This document shows positions 41,802-51,755 of a DNA stretch of 64,000 nucleotides, piece by piece (position 1 is the stretch's first letter; each line of letters opens with the position of its first letter). Source of the stretch: Klebsiella grimontii. Its GTDB lineage: Bacteria > Pseudomonadota > Gammaproteobacteria > Enterobacterales > Enterobacteriaceae. Where the stretch lies: contig NZ_FZTC01000034.1 of the NCBI RefSeq assembly GCF_900200035.1, positions 62,001 to 126,000 of the forward strand, written 5' to 3'. The position numbers and the translations under genes were made by a program. Below the pieces are notes generated by a model. The model was given only the letters and a program-made list of their open reading frames with translations. It did not search any database and had not been told where the DNA came from.

Positions 41802-43196
41802 ATGCCTGACAACAAAAAACAAGGGCGTTCGAACAAGACGATGACGTTCTTTGTCTGCTTCCTCGCCGCACTGGCTGGCCTGCTGTTCGGCCTTGATATC
41901 GGTGTTATTGCGGGTGCCTTACCCTTTATTGCCAATGAGTTCCAGATAAGCGCCCACACTCAGGAATGGGTGGTCAGCTCTATGATGTTCGGCGCCGCCG
42001 TCGGCGCGGTGGGCAGCGGCTGGCTCTCCTTCAAACTCGGGCGTAAAAAAAGCCTGATGATTGGCGCCATCCTGTTCGTTGCCGGCTCGCTGTTCTCCGC
42101 CGCCGCGCCGAACGTAGAAGTGCTGCTGATCTCCCGCGTGCTGCTCGGCCTGGCCGTGGGCGTCGCCTCCTATACCGCCCCGCTGTATCTGTCTGAAATC
42201 GCACCGGAAAAAATCCGCGGCAGCATGATTTCGATGTACCAGCTGATGATTACCATTGGTATTCTCGGCGCCTATCTTTCCGATACGGCATTCAGCTACA
42301 GCGGCGCCTGGCGCTGGATGCTCGGGGTGATTATTATCCCGGCGGTGCTGCTGCTGATTGGCGTGGTTTTCCTGCCGGACAGCCCGCGCTGGTTTGCCGC
42401 CAAGCGCCGCTTTGTCGATGCTGAACGCGTTCTGCTGCGCCTGCGCGACACCAGCGCTGAAGCGAAACGCGAGCTGGATGAGATCCGCGAAAGCCTGAAG
42501 GTAAAACAGTCCGGCTGGTCGCTGTTTAAAGAAAACAGCAACTTCCGCCGCGCGGTATTCCTCGGCGTTCTGCTGCAGGTGATGCAACAGTTCACCGGTA
42601 TGAACGTCATCATGTACTACGCGCCGAAGATTTTTGAACTGGCAGGCTATGCCAACACCACCGAACAGATGTGGGGCACCGTCATCGTCGGTCTGACCAA
42701 CGTGCTGGCGACCTTTATCGCCATCGGGCTGGTCGACCGCTGGGGTCGCAAGCCGACGCTGATCCTCGGCTTTATCGTCATGGCGCTCGGCATGGGCATT
42801 CTGGGCAGCATGATGCATATCGGCATCCACTCCGCCACGGCGCAGTACTTTGCCGTCCTGATGCTGCTGATGTTTATCGTTGGCTTTGCCATGAGCGCCG
42901 GCCCGCTGATTTGGGTGCTGTGTTCCGAAATCCAGCCGCTGAAAGGGCGTGATTTCGGTATCACCTGTTCGACGGCCACCAACTGGATTGCCAACATGAT
43001 CGTCGGCGCGACGTTCCTCACCATGCTGAACTCGCTGGGCAGCGCCAACACCTTCTGGGTCTATGGCGGCCTGAACATCCTGTTCATCTTCCTGACCCTG
43101 TGGCTGATCCCGGAAACCAAAAACGTTTCGCTGGAGCATATCGAACGTAACCTGATGAAAGGCAGCAAGCTGCGCGAAATCGGCGCGCGCGACTAG
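41802..43196 (+). CDS. galP: Galactose:H+ symporter GalP
   Basis: Inner-membrane MFS sugar transporter of 464 residues with 12 hydrophobic segments. Family signatures are present: the loop [10 protein letters not shown] near residue 75, [12 protein letters not shown] closing the first half near residue 195, DRWGRKP near residue 310 and PETKNVSLE near the C-terminus. The promoter carries two gal operators and a CRP site. It has a GGAGGG Shine-Dalgarno. Confidence 0.98.
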   Translation: MPDNKKQGRSNKTMTFFVCFLAALAGLLFGLDIGVIAGALPFIANEFQISAHTQEWVVSSMMFGAAVGAVGSGWLSFKLGRKKSLMIGAILFVAGSLFSAAAPNVEVLLISRVLLGLAVGVASYTAPLYLSEIAPEKIRGSMISMYQLMITIGILGAYLSDTAFSYSGAWRWMLGVIIIPAVLLLIGVVFLPDSPRWFAAKRRFVDAERVLLRLRDTSAEAKRELDEIRESLKVKQSGWSLFKENSNFRRAVFLGVLLQVMQQFTGMNVIMYYAPKIFELAGYANTTEQMWGTVIVGLTNVLATFIAIGLVDRWGRKPTLILGFIVMALGMGILGSMMHIGIHSATAQYFAVLMLLMFIVGFAMSAGPLIWVLCSEIQPLKGRDFGITCSTATNWIANMIVGATFLTMLNSLGSANTFWVYGGLNILFIFLTLWLIPETKNVSLEHIERNLMKGSKLREIGARD

Positions 43197-43204
43197 CCTG
43201 ATAC

Positions 43205-43236
43205 GCTTCCTCCCGCCCGGGAGGAAGCTTCTTCTT
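43205..43236 (+). terminator. Terminator of galP
   Basis: A perfect 11-bp stem, GCTTCCTCCCG/CGGGAGGAAGC, with a 2-base loop as drawn (more likely 4 with the end pair open), followed by TTCTTCTTGC. Confidence 0.8.
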
Positions 43237-43271
43237 GCTCTCCTCACCCCGCCGCACTATCCTCTGGCGCT

Positions 43272-43772
43272 ATGAAAACACCCCGAATTCCCATTGCCCT
43301 TCAACAGGCCGTTATGCGCAGCCTGCGGGAGAATCTGGCCAAAGCGAACCTCAAGCTGGGACGCCATTACCCTGAACCGGCGCTGGTTTATCAGCAGCGG
43401 GGAACCTCCGCCGGTACCGCCTGGCTGGAGAAAAACGAAATCCGCCTTAACCCGGTGCTGCTGCTGGAAAACCAGCAGGCGTTTATTGATGAAGTCGTGC
43501 CGCACGAGCTGGCCCACCTGCTGGTGTGGAAACACTTTGGCCGCGTCGCGCCGCACGGTAAAGAATGGAAATGGATGATGGAAAGCGTGCTGGGCGTTCC
43601 GGCTCTGCGCACCCATCGTTTCGAACTCGATTCAGTCCGTAAAAATACCTTCCCCTACCGCTGCCAATGCCAGCAGCACCAGCTTACCGTCCGCCGCCAC
43701 AATCGCGTGATGCGCGGGGAGGCCACCTATCGCTGCGTGCGCTGCGGAGATGTTCTGGTGGCGGAAAAGTAA
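43272..43772 (+). CDS. sprT: SprT family protein
   Basis: A 166-residue SprT protein, the bacterial relative of the Spartan DNA-protein crosslink protease. The metalloprotease motif [13 protein letters not shown] (HExxH at 78-82) is intact. C-terminal cysteine pairs YRCQCQQH and YRCVRCG (near 137-162) form a zinc ribbon. The function in enterobacteria is not established. It starts 75 bases after galP and its own promoter is not obvious. Confidence 0.94.
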   Translation: MKTPRIPIALQQAVMRSLRENLAKANLKLGRHYPEPALVYQQRGTSAGTAWLEKNEIRLNPVLLLENQQAFIDEVVPHELAHLLVWKHFGRVAPHGKEWKWMMESVLGVPALRTHRFELDSVRKNTFPYRCQCQQHQLTVRRHNRVMRGEATYRCVRCGDVLVAEK

Positions 43773-43866
43773 TCTCCGGAAATAATTGGAAATTTTCTGA
43801 TCTGACTGATTGCGTCTGGCAATCACATTCGTTACGTTGCGGGCTCGTTTTGACACGGAGTTAACG

Positions 43867-44574
43867 ATGTCCCGTATTCATACTTTTGCTGCCGCGTTTC
43901 TTAGCGCGGCAGTATGCGCCCCGCTTGCAGCGGAAGGAATCAACAGTTTTTCTCAGGCCAAGACCGCTGGGGTCAAGGTCAATGCCGACGCCCCCGGCGA
44001 TTTCTACTGCGGCTGTAAAATCAACTGGCAGGGAAAAAAGGGGGTTATCGACCTGGAATCTTGTGGCTATAAAGTGCGTAAAAATGAAAATCGCGCCAGC
44101 CGGGTCGAGTGGGAGCATGTGGTTCCCGCATGGCAGTTTGGCCATCAGCGGCAGTGCTGGCAGGACGGCGGGCGCAAAAACTGCGCCAAAGATCCGGAAT
44201 ACCGCAAGATGGAAAGCGACATGCATAACCTGCAGCCGGCGGTCGGCGAGGTCAACGGCGACCGCGCCAACTTTATGTACAGCCAGTGGAACGGCGGCGA
44301 AGGCCAGTACGGCCAGTGCGCAATGAAGGTTGATTTTAAAGATAAAGTTGCCGAGCCGCCGGCGCGCGCGCGTGGCGCCATCGCCCGTACCTACTTCTAT
44401 ATGCGCGACCGCTACCAGCTCAATCTTTCCCGCCAGCAAACCCAGCTGTTTACCGCCTGGGATAAGATGTACCCGGTCACGACCTGGGAGTGCGAACGCG
44501 ACGCGCGTATTGCCAAAGTTCAGGGCAACCATAATCCTTATGTCCTGCAGGCTTGCCAGGCGCAAAAGAGCTAA
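43867..44574 (+). CDS. endA: Endonuclease I
   Basis: Periplasmic non-specific DNA endonuclease. The product is 235 residues; 19 upstream open codons are not conserved. A signal peptide ends near residue 22 (CAPLAAEG). The catalytic region [15 protein letters not shown] (near 78-92) contains the conserved His, and [19 protein letters not shown] is the second conserved block. Eight or so cysteines fit a disulfide-bonded periplasmic protein. Confidence 0.96.
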   Translation: MSRIHTFAAAFLSAAVCAPLAAEGINSFSQAKTAGVKVNADAPGDFYCGCKINWQGKKGVIDLESCGYKVRKNENRASRVEWEHVVPAWQFGHQRQCWQDGGRKNCAKDPEYRKMESDMHNLQPAVGEVNGDRANFMYSQWNGGEGQYGQCAMKVDFKDKVAEPPARARGAIARTYFYMRDRYQLNLSRQQTQLFTAWDKMYPVTTWECERDARIAKVQGNHNPYVLQACQAQKS

Positions 44575-44664
44575 CCTACACTAGCGGCAATTGTTAATTT
44601 GCAGCTTCACTCCTCCCCCTTGACTGGGGGAAGAGATATCTGCGCTAAGAACGGAACATCAAGC

Positions 44665-45396
44665 ATGCGCATTCCTCGCATCCATCACCCGGAACGTATT
44701 ACCACGGGTAGCCAGATAGCGCTTTCCGACGACGCGGCCAACCATGTCGGTCGCGTTTTACGGATGGGTAAAGGCCAGGCAATAGAGCTTTTTGACGGCA
44801 GCAATCAGATCTTCGAGGCGGTCATTGTCGAGGCCGGTAAGAAAAATGTTCTGGTTGAAGTACAGAGCAGCAAAGTTGATAACCGTGAATCCCCGCTGCA
44901 TATCCATTTGGGCCAGGTGATGTCCCGCGGCGAAAAAATGGAATTCACCATCCAGAAATCGATCGAACTTGGTGTAAGCCTCATAACGCCACTGTTTTCC
45001 GAGCGTTGTGGCGTTAAACTGGACGCCGAACGTTTGCAGAAAAAGATCCAGCAGTGGCAGAAAATCGCCATTGCCGCCTGCGAGCAAAGCGGCCGCAACG
45101 TGGTGCCGGAGATCCGCCCGGCCATGCAGCTTGAAGCCTGGTGTGCGGAGCAGGACGAAGGTCTGAAGCTTAATTTGCACCCTCGCGCCAGCGCCAGCAT
45201 TAACACGCTGCCCCTGCCGGTCGAACGCATCCGGCTGCTGATTGGCCCGGAAGGCGGCCTGTCGGCAGAAGAGATAGCGATGACCGCTCGCTACCAGTTT
45301 ACTGATATCCTGTTGGGACCGCGCGTTCTGCGTACAGAGACAACTGCGCTCACTGCCATAACCGCCCTGCAGGTGCGTTTTGGCGACTTAGGTTGA
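44665..45396 (+). CDS. rsmE: 16S rRNA m3U1498 methyltransferase
   Basis: SPOUT-fold methyltransferase that adds N3-methyl to U1498 of 16S rRNA using SAM. The product is 243 residues starting [12 protein letters not shown]; the upstream 22 open codons are not conserved. The knot motif [12 protein letters not shown] is near residue 193 and [15 protein letters not shown] closes the domain. It lies 90 bases after endA and 20 before gshB. Confidence 0.97.
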   Translation: MRIPRIHHPERITTGSQIALSDDAANHVGRVLRMGKGQAIELFDGSNQIFEAVIVEAGKKNVLVEVQSSKVDNRESPLHIHLGQVMSRGEKMEFTIQKSIELGVSLITPLFSERCGVKLDAERLQKKIQQWQKIAIAACEQSGRNVVPEIRPAMQLEAWCAEQDEGLKLNLHPRASASINTLPLPVERIRLLIGPEGGLSAEEIAMTARYQFTDILLGPRVLRTETTALTAITALQVRFGDLG

Positions 45397-45416
45397 AGCG
45401 TTAACGGAGAAGAACA

Positions 45417-46364
45417 ATGATTAAGCTCGGCATCGTGATGGACCCCATCGCAACCATCAACATCAAGAAAGACACCAGCTTCGCCATGTTGCTGGAAGCG
45501 CAGCGTCGCGGCTATGAACTCCATTATATGGAGATGAACGATCTGTACTTAATCAACGGCGAAGCCCGCGCCCGTACGCGCAAGCTGAGCGTCGAGCAGA
45601 ACTACGACAAATGGTACGCGTTCAACGGCGAGCAGGATCTGCCTCTCGCGGACCTTGACGTCATTCTGATGCGTAAAGATCCGCCATTCGATACCGAGTT
45701 TATCTACGCGACCTACATCCTCGAACGCGCCGAAGAACAAGGCACGCTTATCGTCAATAAGCCGCAGAGCTTGCGCGACTGTAACGAAAAGCTGTTTACC
45801 GCCTGGTTCTCCGAGCTGACCCCGGAAACGCTGGTCACCCGTAATAAGGCGCAGCTGAAAGCCTTCTGGGAAAAACACGGCGATATCATCCTCAAACCGC
45901 TGGACGGTATGGGCGGCACCTCCATTTTCCGCGTTAAAGAGGGTGACCCTAACCTCGGCGTCATCACCGAGACGCTGACCGAGCTGGGCAACCGCTACTG
46001 CATGGCGCAGAACTATCTACCCGCCATTAAAGATGGCGATAAGCGCGTGCTGGTGGTTGACGGCGAGCCGGTTCCTTACTGCCTGGCCCGTATCCCGCAG
46101 GGCGGCGAAACCCGCGGTAACCTTGCGGCCGGCGGTCGTGGCGAAGCGCGCCCGCTGACCGAAAGCGACTGGGCCATCGCCCGCCGCGTTGGCCCCACGC
46201 TGAAGGCCAAAGGCTTAATCTTCGTCGGCCTGGATATCATCGGCGATCGCCTGACGGAAATTAACGTCACCAGCCCCACCTGCGTTCGTGAAATCGAAGC
46301 CGCCTTCCCGATTTCCATTACCGGGATGCTGATGGACGCCATTGAGCAGCGCCTCAATAAATAA
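45417..46364 (+). CDS. gshB: Glutathione synthetase
   Basis: ATP-grasp ligase that adds glycine to gamma-glutamylcysteine. The product is 315 residues, one short of E. coli. The N-terminal KLGIVMDPIATINIKKDTS, the ATP-binding ILKPLDGMGGTSIFR near residue 160, and the C-terminal DIIGDRLTEINVTSPTC metal-binding segment are intact. Confidence 0.98.
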   Translation: MIKLGIVMDPIATINIKKDTSFAMLLEAQRRGYELHYMEMNDLYLINGEARARTRKLSVEQNYDKWYAFNGEQDLPLADLDVILMRKDPPFDTEFIYATYILERAEEQGTLIVNKPQSLRDCNEKLFTAWFSELTPETLVTRNKAQLKAFWEKHGDIILKPLDGMGGTSIFRVKEGDPNLGVITETLTELGNRYCMAQNYLPAIKDGDKRVLVVDGEPVPYCLARIPQGGETRGNLAAGGRGEARPLTESDWAIARRVGPTLKAKGLIFVGLDIIGDRLTEINVTSPTCVREIEAAFPISITGMLMDAIEQRLNK

Positions 46365-46540
46365 AGCGCTTATTCCGGCTGCAGGCCTGCGCCTGTAGCC
46401 TGGAGCCAGCGCAGACGATTCGCTATCAGGTTCAGGCAGGCAATGCGCCTTGAGCCTGAAAGATAAAGTGAATCGACACTCCCTTGCTTTACCCGCATAC
46501 TGGGTGCTGCTTTTTTGAACCAGGAACAGAACCTCTGACA

Positions 46541-47104
46541 ATGAATTTACAGCATCACTTTCTAATTGCCATGCCTGCTCTCCAGGACCCGATGTTCCGT
46601 CGCTCCGTAGTCTATATCTGCGAGTATAACGATGACGGTGCCATGGGCATCATCATCAATAAGCCGATGGAAAATCTGCAGGTTGAAGGGATCCTGGAGA
46701 AATTAAAAATCACGCCTGAACCGCGCAATCCCGAGATCCGCCTGGATAAACCGGTGATGGTTGGCGGTCCGCTGGCCGAGGATCGGGGTTTTATACTGCA
46801 TTCGCCGCCCTCCGATTTTTCCTCCAGCATCCGTATTTCCGATAACACGGTGATTACCACCTCCCGCGACGTGCTCGAAACGCTGGGTACGGATAAACAG
46901 CCAGAGAACGTACTGGTTGCGCTGGGCTATGCTTCCTGGGAGAAAGGCCAGCTGGAGCAAGAGATACTGGATAACGCCTGGCTCACCGCGCCGGCCGATC
47001 GGAATATTTTGTTCAGCACGCCGATAGCCGACCGCTGGCGCGAGGCTGCGAAGCTGATTGGCATTGATATCGTGACCATGCCAGCCGATGCGGGGCACGC
47101 GTAA
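46541..47104 (+). CDS. yqgE: YqgE/AlgH family protein
   Basis: A 187-residue UPF0301 protein starting [19 protein letters not shown]; an upstream ATG adds 19 unconserved residues. Biochemical function is unknown. Its stop overlaps the start of yqgF by one base (TAATG), a conserved pairing that implies coupled translation. Confidence 0.95.
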   Translation: MNLQHHFLIAMPALQDPMFRRSVVYICEYNDDGAMGIIINKPMENLQVEGILEKLKITPEPRNPEIRLDKPVMVGGPLAEDRGFILHSPPSDFSSSIRISDNTVITTSRDVLETLGTDKQPENVLVALGYASWEKGQLEQEILDNAWLTAPADRNILFSTPIADRWREAAKLIGIDIVTMPADAGHA

Positions 47105-47520
47105 TGAGCGAAACGTTTTTAGGCTTTGATTTTGGTACCAAAAGCATTGGCGTCGCCGTAGGGCAGCGCATCACCGGCACCGCCCGCCCTCTCCCCGCGT
47201 TGAAAGCGCAGGACGGTAAGCCTGACTGGAACGTTATTGAGAAACTGCTGAAAGAGTGGCAGCCTGAAGCCGTGATTGTCGGCCTGCCGCTGAATATGGA
47301 CGGCACGGAACAGCCCCTGACCGCCCGTGCGCGCAACTTCGCGAATAAAATTCATGGCCGCTTCGGTGTGCAGATAACCCTGCATGATGAACGTCTGAGC
47401 ACGGTTGAAGCCAGAGCTGGGCTATTCGAACAGGGTGGATTCCGGGCGCTCAATAAAGGCAGCGTGGATTCCGCTTCCGCCGTTATTATTCTGGAAAGCT
47501 ACTTCGAGCAGGGTTACTGA
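47104..47520 (+). CDS. yqgF: Holliday junction resolvase-like / pre-16S rRNA nuclease YqgF
   Basis: A 138-residue RNase H-fold protein (RuvX), implicated in 16S rRNA 5' maturation. The catalytic Asp is in [13 protein letters not shown] near residue 9 and the other acidic residues lie in DERLSTVEA near 97 and [12 protein letters not shown] near 120. It starts one base inside yqgE. Confidence 0.96.
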   Translation: MSETFLGFDFGTKSIGVAVGQRITGTARPLPALKAQDGKPDWNVIEKLLKEWQPEAVIVGLPLNMDGTEQPLTARARNFANKIHGRFGVQITLHDERLSTVEARAGLFEQGGFRALNKGSVDSASAVIILESYFEQGY

Positions 47521-47526
47521 AGCTGA

Positions 47527-47562
47527 ATGATGGCGCCCCATACAAGCGGCAGGCGCCATCAT
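47527..47562. terminator. Hairpin between yqgF and the CsgD-like gene
   Basis: A perfect 11-bp inverted repeat, ATGATGGCGCC and GGCGCCATCAT, with a 14-base loop, in the convergent gap. T-runs are weak on both sides, so it is a stable 3' hairpin with uncertain terminator strength. Confidence 0.55.
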
Positions 47563-47575
47563 CCTGATTTCATGT

Positions 47576-48229
47576 TTAGTGGCGCAGATGTTCATTCGCC
47601 CAGCTGACCGCCTGAGTGCGGTTCTTCACGCTAAGCTTACGGAACACGTTGTACAGATGGGTACGCACCGTGTTTTCACTGATAAACAGCGCGCGGGCAA
47701 TATCCAGATTGGTCGCCCCGCAGCGCAGTTCATTGAGGATTTCACATTCACGCTCGGTCAGCGGTGAATTTTCCGCAGGCGCCGATACATGATCCGCCGC
47801 ATACATCGCCGGGTGCATCACGCTCAATTCAGCCGTCTGTTCGCCGTTCAGCACAGCCTTAACGCCCTCAATTAAGCGCGATTCATCATCGTCATGACGG
47901 AAAACACCATACAGCGCTGGCCACTGCGCCATTTCGTAGAGCTCATACTTTTGTGCGCTATTGATAATCAATAAACGGGGGTTATCTGCCTGCATGCGAA
48001 TAATATCGCGCCATACGCTATTCAACTTTTTATTTGAAACCGCAATATCAAATAATATTACAGAATCTTTCAAAAGACGTTGCGCGAGGGGTTTGTTAAT
48101 ATTTTGCAGAATGACCGATGCGGATAACCTTTCGGCCAGCCAGGTCGCAAATGCTTTGCTTTGAATGGAGGGGTGAGTAATAAAAGTAACCTGATGAGAA
48201 AAAGCCGAATTCTCAGATAAATTAATCAC
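47576..48229 (-). CDS. CsgD-like LuxR-family regulator
   Basis: A 217-residue regulator with an N-terminal degenerate receiver-like domain and a C-terminal LuxR HTH (about 157-212). The HTH segment (LFISENTVRTHLYN, VKNRTQAVSWAN) is close to identical with CsgD, the curli and biofilm master regulator, whereas the N-terminal half has diverged. D61 in VILFDIA sits where CsgD has its pseudo-phosphoacceptor. No curli or cellulose genes are nearby, and E. coli K-12 has no gene here. It has a long AT-rich upstream region, like csgD. The name is by similarity; targets are unknown. Confidence 0.85.
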   Translation of the reverse strand: MINLSENSAFSHQVTFITHPSIQSKAFATWLAERLSASVILQNINKPLAQRLLKDSVILFDIAVSNKKLNSVWRDIIRMQADNPRLLIINSAQKYELYEMAQWPALYGVFRHDDDESRLIEGVKAVLNGEQTAELSVMHPAMYAADHVSAPAENSPLTERECEILNELRCGATNLDIARALFISENTVRTHLYNVFRKLSVKNRTQAVSWANEHLRH

Positions 48230-48576
48230 TTAAAACTCTCCTTAGTTGATTTCCGCCTTCATGGCGGTTAAATGAATTAACAAGAATACGATCGCCTGTG
48301 TATTTATAAATACAAACCACTTTTACACATTGAAACAATATTCCATGGGAATCTTCCTATCCCTGCAAACAGCATAAATCGAATGCCTTAAGAGAGTCAA
48401 AAGATTATCAAACTTTTTTCCTGGTTATGAGAGGTTTATGTCAATTCGTTTTTCATGGAATAGATTACTCGGCTTAATCTTAGGTGTTTATTTGTAATAT
48501 CAAATAAGGTACCAAACATTAATAAAACATTATTATAACAAGCTATTGGTAGGATCTCTGAATATAAAAAGCGCAG
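48230..48576 (-). promoter_or_regulatory. AT-rich upstream region of the CsgD-like gene
   Basis: About 350 bases without a gene, strikingly AT-rich compared with the surrounding DNA, with long A/T tracts. This composition usually signals H-NS or IHF binding and matches the complex csgD promoter. It also contains the end of yggR; I could not assign discrete operators. Confidence 0.55.
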
Positions 48577-49557
48577 CTATAAAAGCCCGGCGGCCGTACG
48601 TTGCTGAAAGCTTTGCGTAAATGTTTGCATGCCCGATTGCTGCCCGGTTTGCATCACGCCGGGCAACTGATGCGTTTTCCCCTCTCGGATCAAATTAGCC
48701 ACCGCCGGGGTGTTAACCAAAAGCTCGTATAACGCAACTCTGCCACCAGCAGCATCTGGAAACAGTTTTTGTGCCAGCACCGCGCATAAGCTCCCCGCCA
48801 GCTGGCTGCGAACCTGCTCTTTCTCCTGCGCCGGGAAGACGTCCACCAGCCTCTCAACCGCCTGCGCCGCGCCGCGGGTATGCAGCGTCGCCATCACCAG
48901 ATGTCCGGTCTCCGCCGCGGTTAATGCCAGGCGGATCGTTTCGCTATCACGCAGCTCCCCTAACAGAATGACATCCGGGTCCTGACGCAGCGCGGCGCGA
49001 AGGGCAGCGGCAAATGAGGGGCAGTGGCGGCCGATTTCCCGCTGCTGAATCAGACAGCGCTCGCTGCGGTGAATAAACTCAACCGGATCTTCCAGCGTCA
49101 GGATATGGCCGCTGAGGCGCTGGTTAAGATAGCCCACCATCGCCGCCAGGGTGGTTGATTTTCCGCTACCGGTAGCCCCCGTGACCAGGATAAGCCCGCT
49201 CTCTTCATTGAGCAGCTCCGTTAAGGCGGCCGGCGCGCCGAGATCCGCCAGCTGAGGGCAGGTTTCCGCCAGCAGACGCAGCGCCAGCGACAGACCGCGA
49301 TTGTGCGCAAATGCGCTGGCGCGCAGGCGCGGCCCGTCCGCCGGAGTCAGCGCGAAATCGACCTGCCCGCAGGCCTGCCACTGCGCGAGCTGCTCGGCGT
49401 TGAGCCAATCAGTGAGTATCTTGCCAATATCGGGAGAGGTAAACGGCGCGGGCTCCAGCTTGCCCTGGCGACGCCAGCGCGGCGCTGAAGCATTGCACAG
49501 GTGTAGATCGGAGACGTTATGCTTTACACTAAGGGCCACTATTTCTTCCAGTTCCAT
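48577..49557 (-). CDS. yggR: PilT-like type IV pilus ATPase YggR
   Basis: A 326-residue secretion ATPase of the GspE/PilT family. Walker A GATGSGKSTT is near residue 127, the Asp box follows, and the His box LVMATLHTRGAAQ lies near residue 220. Only this retraction-type ATPase is present; no pilus assembly genes are in the window. It converges on nothing and starts 16 bases from yggS, divergently, so its promoter or that of yggS must lie inside the other gene. Confidence 0.94.
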   Translation of the reverse strand: MELEEIVALSVKHNVSDLHLCNASAPRWRRQGKLEPAPFTSPDIGKILTDWLNAEQLAQWQACGQVDFALTPADGPRLRASAFAHNRGLSLALRLLAETCPQLADLGAPAALTELLNEESGLILVTGATGSGKSTTLAAMVGYLNQRLSGHILTLEDPVEFIHRSERCLIQQREIGRHCPSFAAALRAALRQDPDVILLGELRDSETIRLALTAAETGHLVMATLHTRGAAQAVERLVDVFPAQEKEQVRSQLAGSLCAVLAQKLFPDAAGGRVALYELLVNTPAVANLIREGKTHQLPGVMQTGQQSGMQTFTQSFQQRTAAGLL

Positions 49558-49573
49558 AACTCATCCTCGGTAT

Positions 49574-50287
49574 ATGAACGATATTGCGCATAACCTGGCA
49601 CAGGTCCGGGACAAAATCTCAGCCGCTGCCGCACGCTGCGGCCGTGCTCCAGAAGAAGTTACGTTGCTTGCAGTCAGTAAAACGAAACCTGCGAGCGCTA
49701 TCGAAGAAGCGATGGCCGCCGGCCAGCTCGCGTTTGGCGAAAACTATGTTCAGGAAGGCGTGGATAAAATCCGCTACTTTCAGGAAACGGGCGCCACCGG
49801 GCTACAGTGGCACTTTATTGGTCCGCTGCAGTCCAATAAAAGCCGTCTGGTGGCCGAACATTTTGACTGGTGCCATACCGTCGATCGTCTCAAAATCGCC
49901 GTCCGCCTGAGCGAACAGCGCCCGGCTCAGCTGCCGCCGCTCAACGTGCTGATTCAAATCAATATTAGCGATGAGCAGAGCAAGTCGGGTATTCCGCCTG
50001 AAGAGCTGGACGCGCTGGCGGCAGAAATCGCTAAACTCCCTAATCTGCAGCTACGCGGTTTAATGGCCATTCCCGCGCCAGAGTCAGAATATGTAAGGCA
50101 GTTTGCCGTCGCCCAACAAATGGCGGTAGCATTTGCGCGGCTAAAAACGCACTACCCTACCGTCGATACGCTGTCGCTGGGAATGTCGGATGATATGGAA
50201 GCCGCCATCGCGGCGGGAAGCACTATGGTGCGCATCGGAACCGCAATTTTCGGCGCGCGCGACTACAGCAAAAAACAAGGAATCTGA
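49574..50287 (+). CDS. yggS: PLP homeostasis protein YggS
   Basis: PLP-binding protein (PLPBP family) of 237 residues that buffers pyridoxal phosphate; it has no known catalytic activity. The start MNDIAHNLAQ is conserved; a longer open frame back to 49301 runs through yggR and is not a gene. The PLP lysine is K36 in LAVSKTKP, and the C-terminal LSMGMSDD-type segment reads LSLGMSDDMEAAI. It leads yggS-yggT-yggU-rdgB-hemW. Confidence 0.97.
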   Translation: MNDIAHNLAQVRDKISAAAARCGRAPEEVTLLAVSKTKPASAIEEAMAAGQLAFGENYVQEGVDKIRYFQETGATGLQWHFIGPLQSNKSRLVAEHFDWCHTVDRLKIAVRLSEQRPAQLPPLNVLIQINISDEQSKSGIPPEELDALAAEIAKLPNLQLRGLMAIPAPESEYVRQFAVAQQMAVAFARLKTHYPTVDTLSLGMSDDMEAAIAAGSTMVRIGTAIFGARDYSKKQGI

Positions 50288-50295
50288 GGAACGCC

Positions 50296-50862
50296 ATGAA
50301 GACGTTGACTTTCCTGCTCTCAACGGTCATTGAGCTTTACACAATGGTCGTGTTATTACGCGTCTGGATGCAGTGGGCGCGCTGCGACTTTTATAACCCG
50401 TTTTCGCAGTTCGTAGTCAAGGCTACGCAGCCTGTCGTTGGGCCGCTGCGCCGCATTATTCCGGCGATGGGGCCTCTCGATAGCGCTTCCCTGCTGGTCG
50501 CCTTTATTCTCTGCGTCGTGAAAGCTATCGTGCTGTTTATGGTCGTGACCTTCCAGCCGATTATCTGGATTTCCGCGCTGCTGATCCTCATTAAAACCGT
50601 CGGCTCGCTGATCTTCTGGGTTCTTCTGTTAATGGCGATTATGAGCTGGGTAAGCCAGGGCCGCAGTCCGGTGGAATTTGTTCTGATGCAGCTGGCCGAT
50701 CCGCTGCTGCGCCCGATCCGCAGATTGCTGCCATCGATGGGCGGCATTGATTTCTCGCCGATGGTGCTGGTTCTGCTGCTGTACGTGATCAACATGGGTA
50801 TCGCCGAACTGTTGCAGGCTACCGGCAACGTTCTGCTTCCGGGGCTGTGGATGGCGCTATGA
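50296..50862 (+). CDS. yggT: YggT family integral membrane protein
   Basis: A 188-residue inner-membrane protein with two homologous halves, each bearing the motif GP/[16 protein letters not shown] ([13 protein letters not shown] and [17 protein letters not shown]) and flanking hydrophobic helices. The function is unclear; homologues are tied to cell division or osmotic functions in other bacteria. It lies 8 bases after yggS and overlaps yggU by four bases. Confidence 0.93.
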   Translation: MKTLTFLLSTVIELYTMVVLLRVWMQWARCDFYNPFSQFVVKATQPVVGPLRRIIPAMGPLDSASLLVAFILCVVKAIVLFMVVTFQPIIWISALLILIKTVGSLIFWVLLLMAIMSWVSQGRSPVEFVLMQLADPLLRPIRRLLPSMGGIDFSPMVLVLLLYVINMGIAELLQATGNVLLPGLWMAL

Positions 50863-51149
50863 GTGCCGTCGAAGCCTGCGCTGACGGGTTGGTCTTACGG
50901 CTGTATATTCAGCCCAAGGCCAGCCGCGACAGCATCGTTGGTTTACATGGCGACGAGCTCAAAGTCGCCATTACCGCGCCACCCGTTGACGGCCAGGCCA
51001 ACGCCCATCTGGTAAAATTCCTCGCCAAACAGTTTCGCGTAGCGAAAAGCCAGGTGCTTATTGAGAAAGGCGAACTGGGTCGCCACAAACAGATAAAAAT
51101 CATTCATCCGCAGCAGATCCCGGACGGGGTCGCCGCGCTGACGGAATAA
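50859..51149 (+). CDS. yggU: YggU family protein (DUF167)
   Basis: A 96-residue DUF167 protein with the conserved [13 protein letters not shown] and [17 protein letters not shown] segments. The start at 50859 overlaps the yggT stop (ATGA). An ATG four codons upstream is less likely. Function unknown. Confidence 0.94.
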   Translation: MSAVEACADGLVLRLYIQPKASRDSIVGLHGDELKVAITAPPVDGQANAHLVKFLAKQFRVAKSQVLIEKGELGRHKQIKIIHPQQIPDGVAALTE

Positions 51150-51161
51150 ACAGGATCTCTT

Positions 51162-51755
51162 ATGCAAAAAGTTGTTCTCGCTACCGGCAACCCCGGAAAA
51201 GTGCGCGAGCTGGCCTCGCTGCTGGCAGATTTTGGCCTTGATATCGTTGCGCAAACCGAGCTGGGCGTGGATTCCGCAGAGGAAACCGGCCTGACGTTTA
51301 TCGAAAACGCCATTCTGAAGGCGCGCCATGCCGCGCAACTGACCGGGCTCCCGGCCATCGCCGATGACTCAGGTCTGGCCGTCGATGCGTTAGGCGGCGC
51401 GCCGGGCATCTACTCCGCCCGTTATTCCGGTGAAGGTGCGACCGACCAGCGGAATCTGGAAAAGCTGCTCGACGCGCTTCGCGACGTGCCGAACGATAAG
51501 CGTCAGGCGCAATTCCACTGCGTGTTGGTCTATCTGCGCCATGCGGAAGATCCGACGCCGCTGGTTTGCCACGGCAGCTGGCCGGGCATCATCGCTCGCG
51601 AAGCCGCAGGCAGCGGCGGCTTTGGTTACGATCCGATTTTCTTTGTTCCGACGGAAGGTAAAACCGCAGCGGAGCTAAGCCGTGAAGAAAAGAGCGCCAT
51701 TTCCCACCGCGGACGCGCGCTTAAACTGTTACTGGAAGCCTTACGTAATGGCTAA
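51162..51755 (+). CDS. rdgB: dITP/XTP pyrophosphatase
   Basis: House-cleaning nucleotide phosphatase of 197 residues that hydrolyses dITP, ITP and XTP. The N-terminal [16 protein letters not shown] substrate loop and the metal-binding [22 protein letters not shown] (near 68-89) are intact, as is [10 protein letters not shown]. It overlaps hemW by 8 bases. Confidence 0.98.
   Translation: MQKVVLATGNPGKVRELASLLADFGLDIVAQTELGVDSAEETGLTFIENAILKARHAAQLTGLPAIADDSGLAVDALGGAPGIYSARYSGEGATDQRNLEKLLDALRDVPNDKRQAQFHCVLVYLRHAEDPTPLVCHGSWPGIIAREAAGSGGFGYDPIFFVPTEGKTAAELSREEKSAISHRGRALKLLLEALRNG

Noticed and set aside
49301-49573. N-terminal extension of yggS
   Set aside because: The open frame continues upstream through yggR in antisense; conserved family start and length place yggS at 49574.
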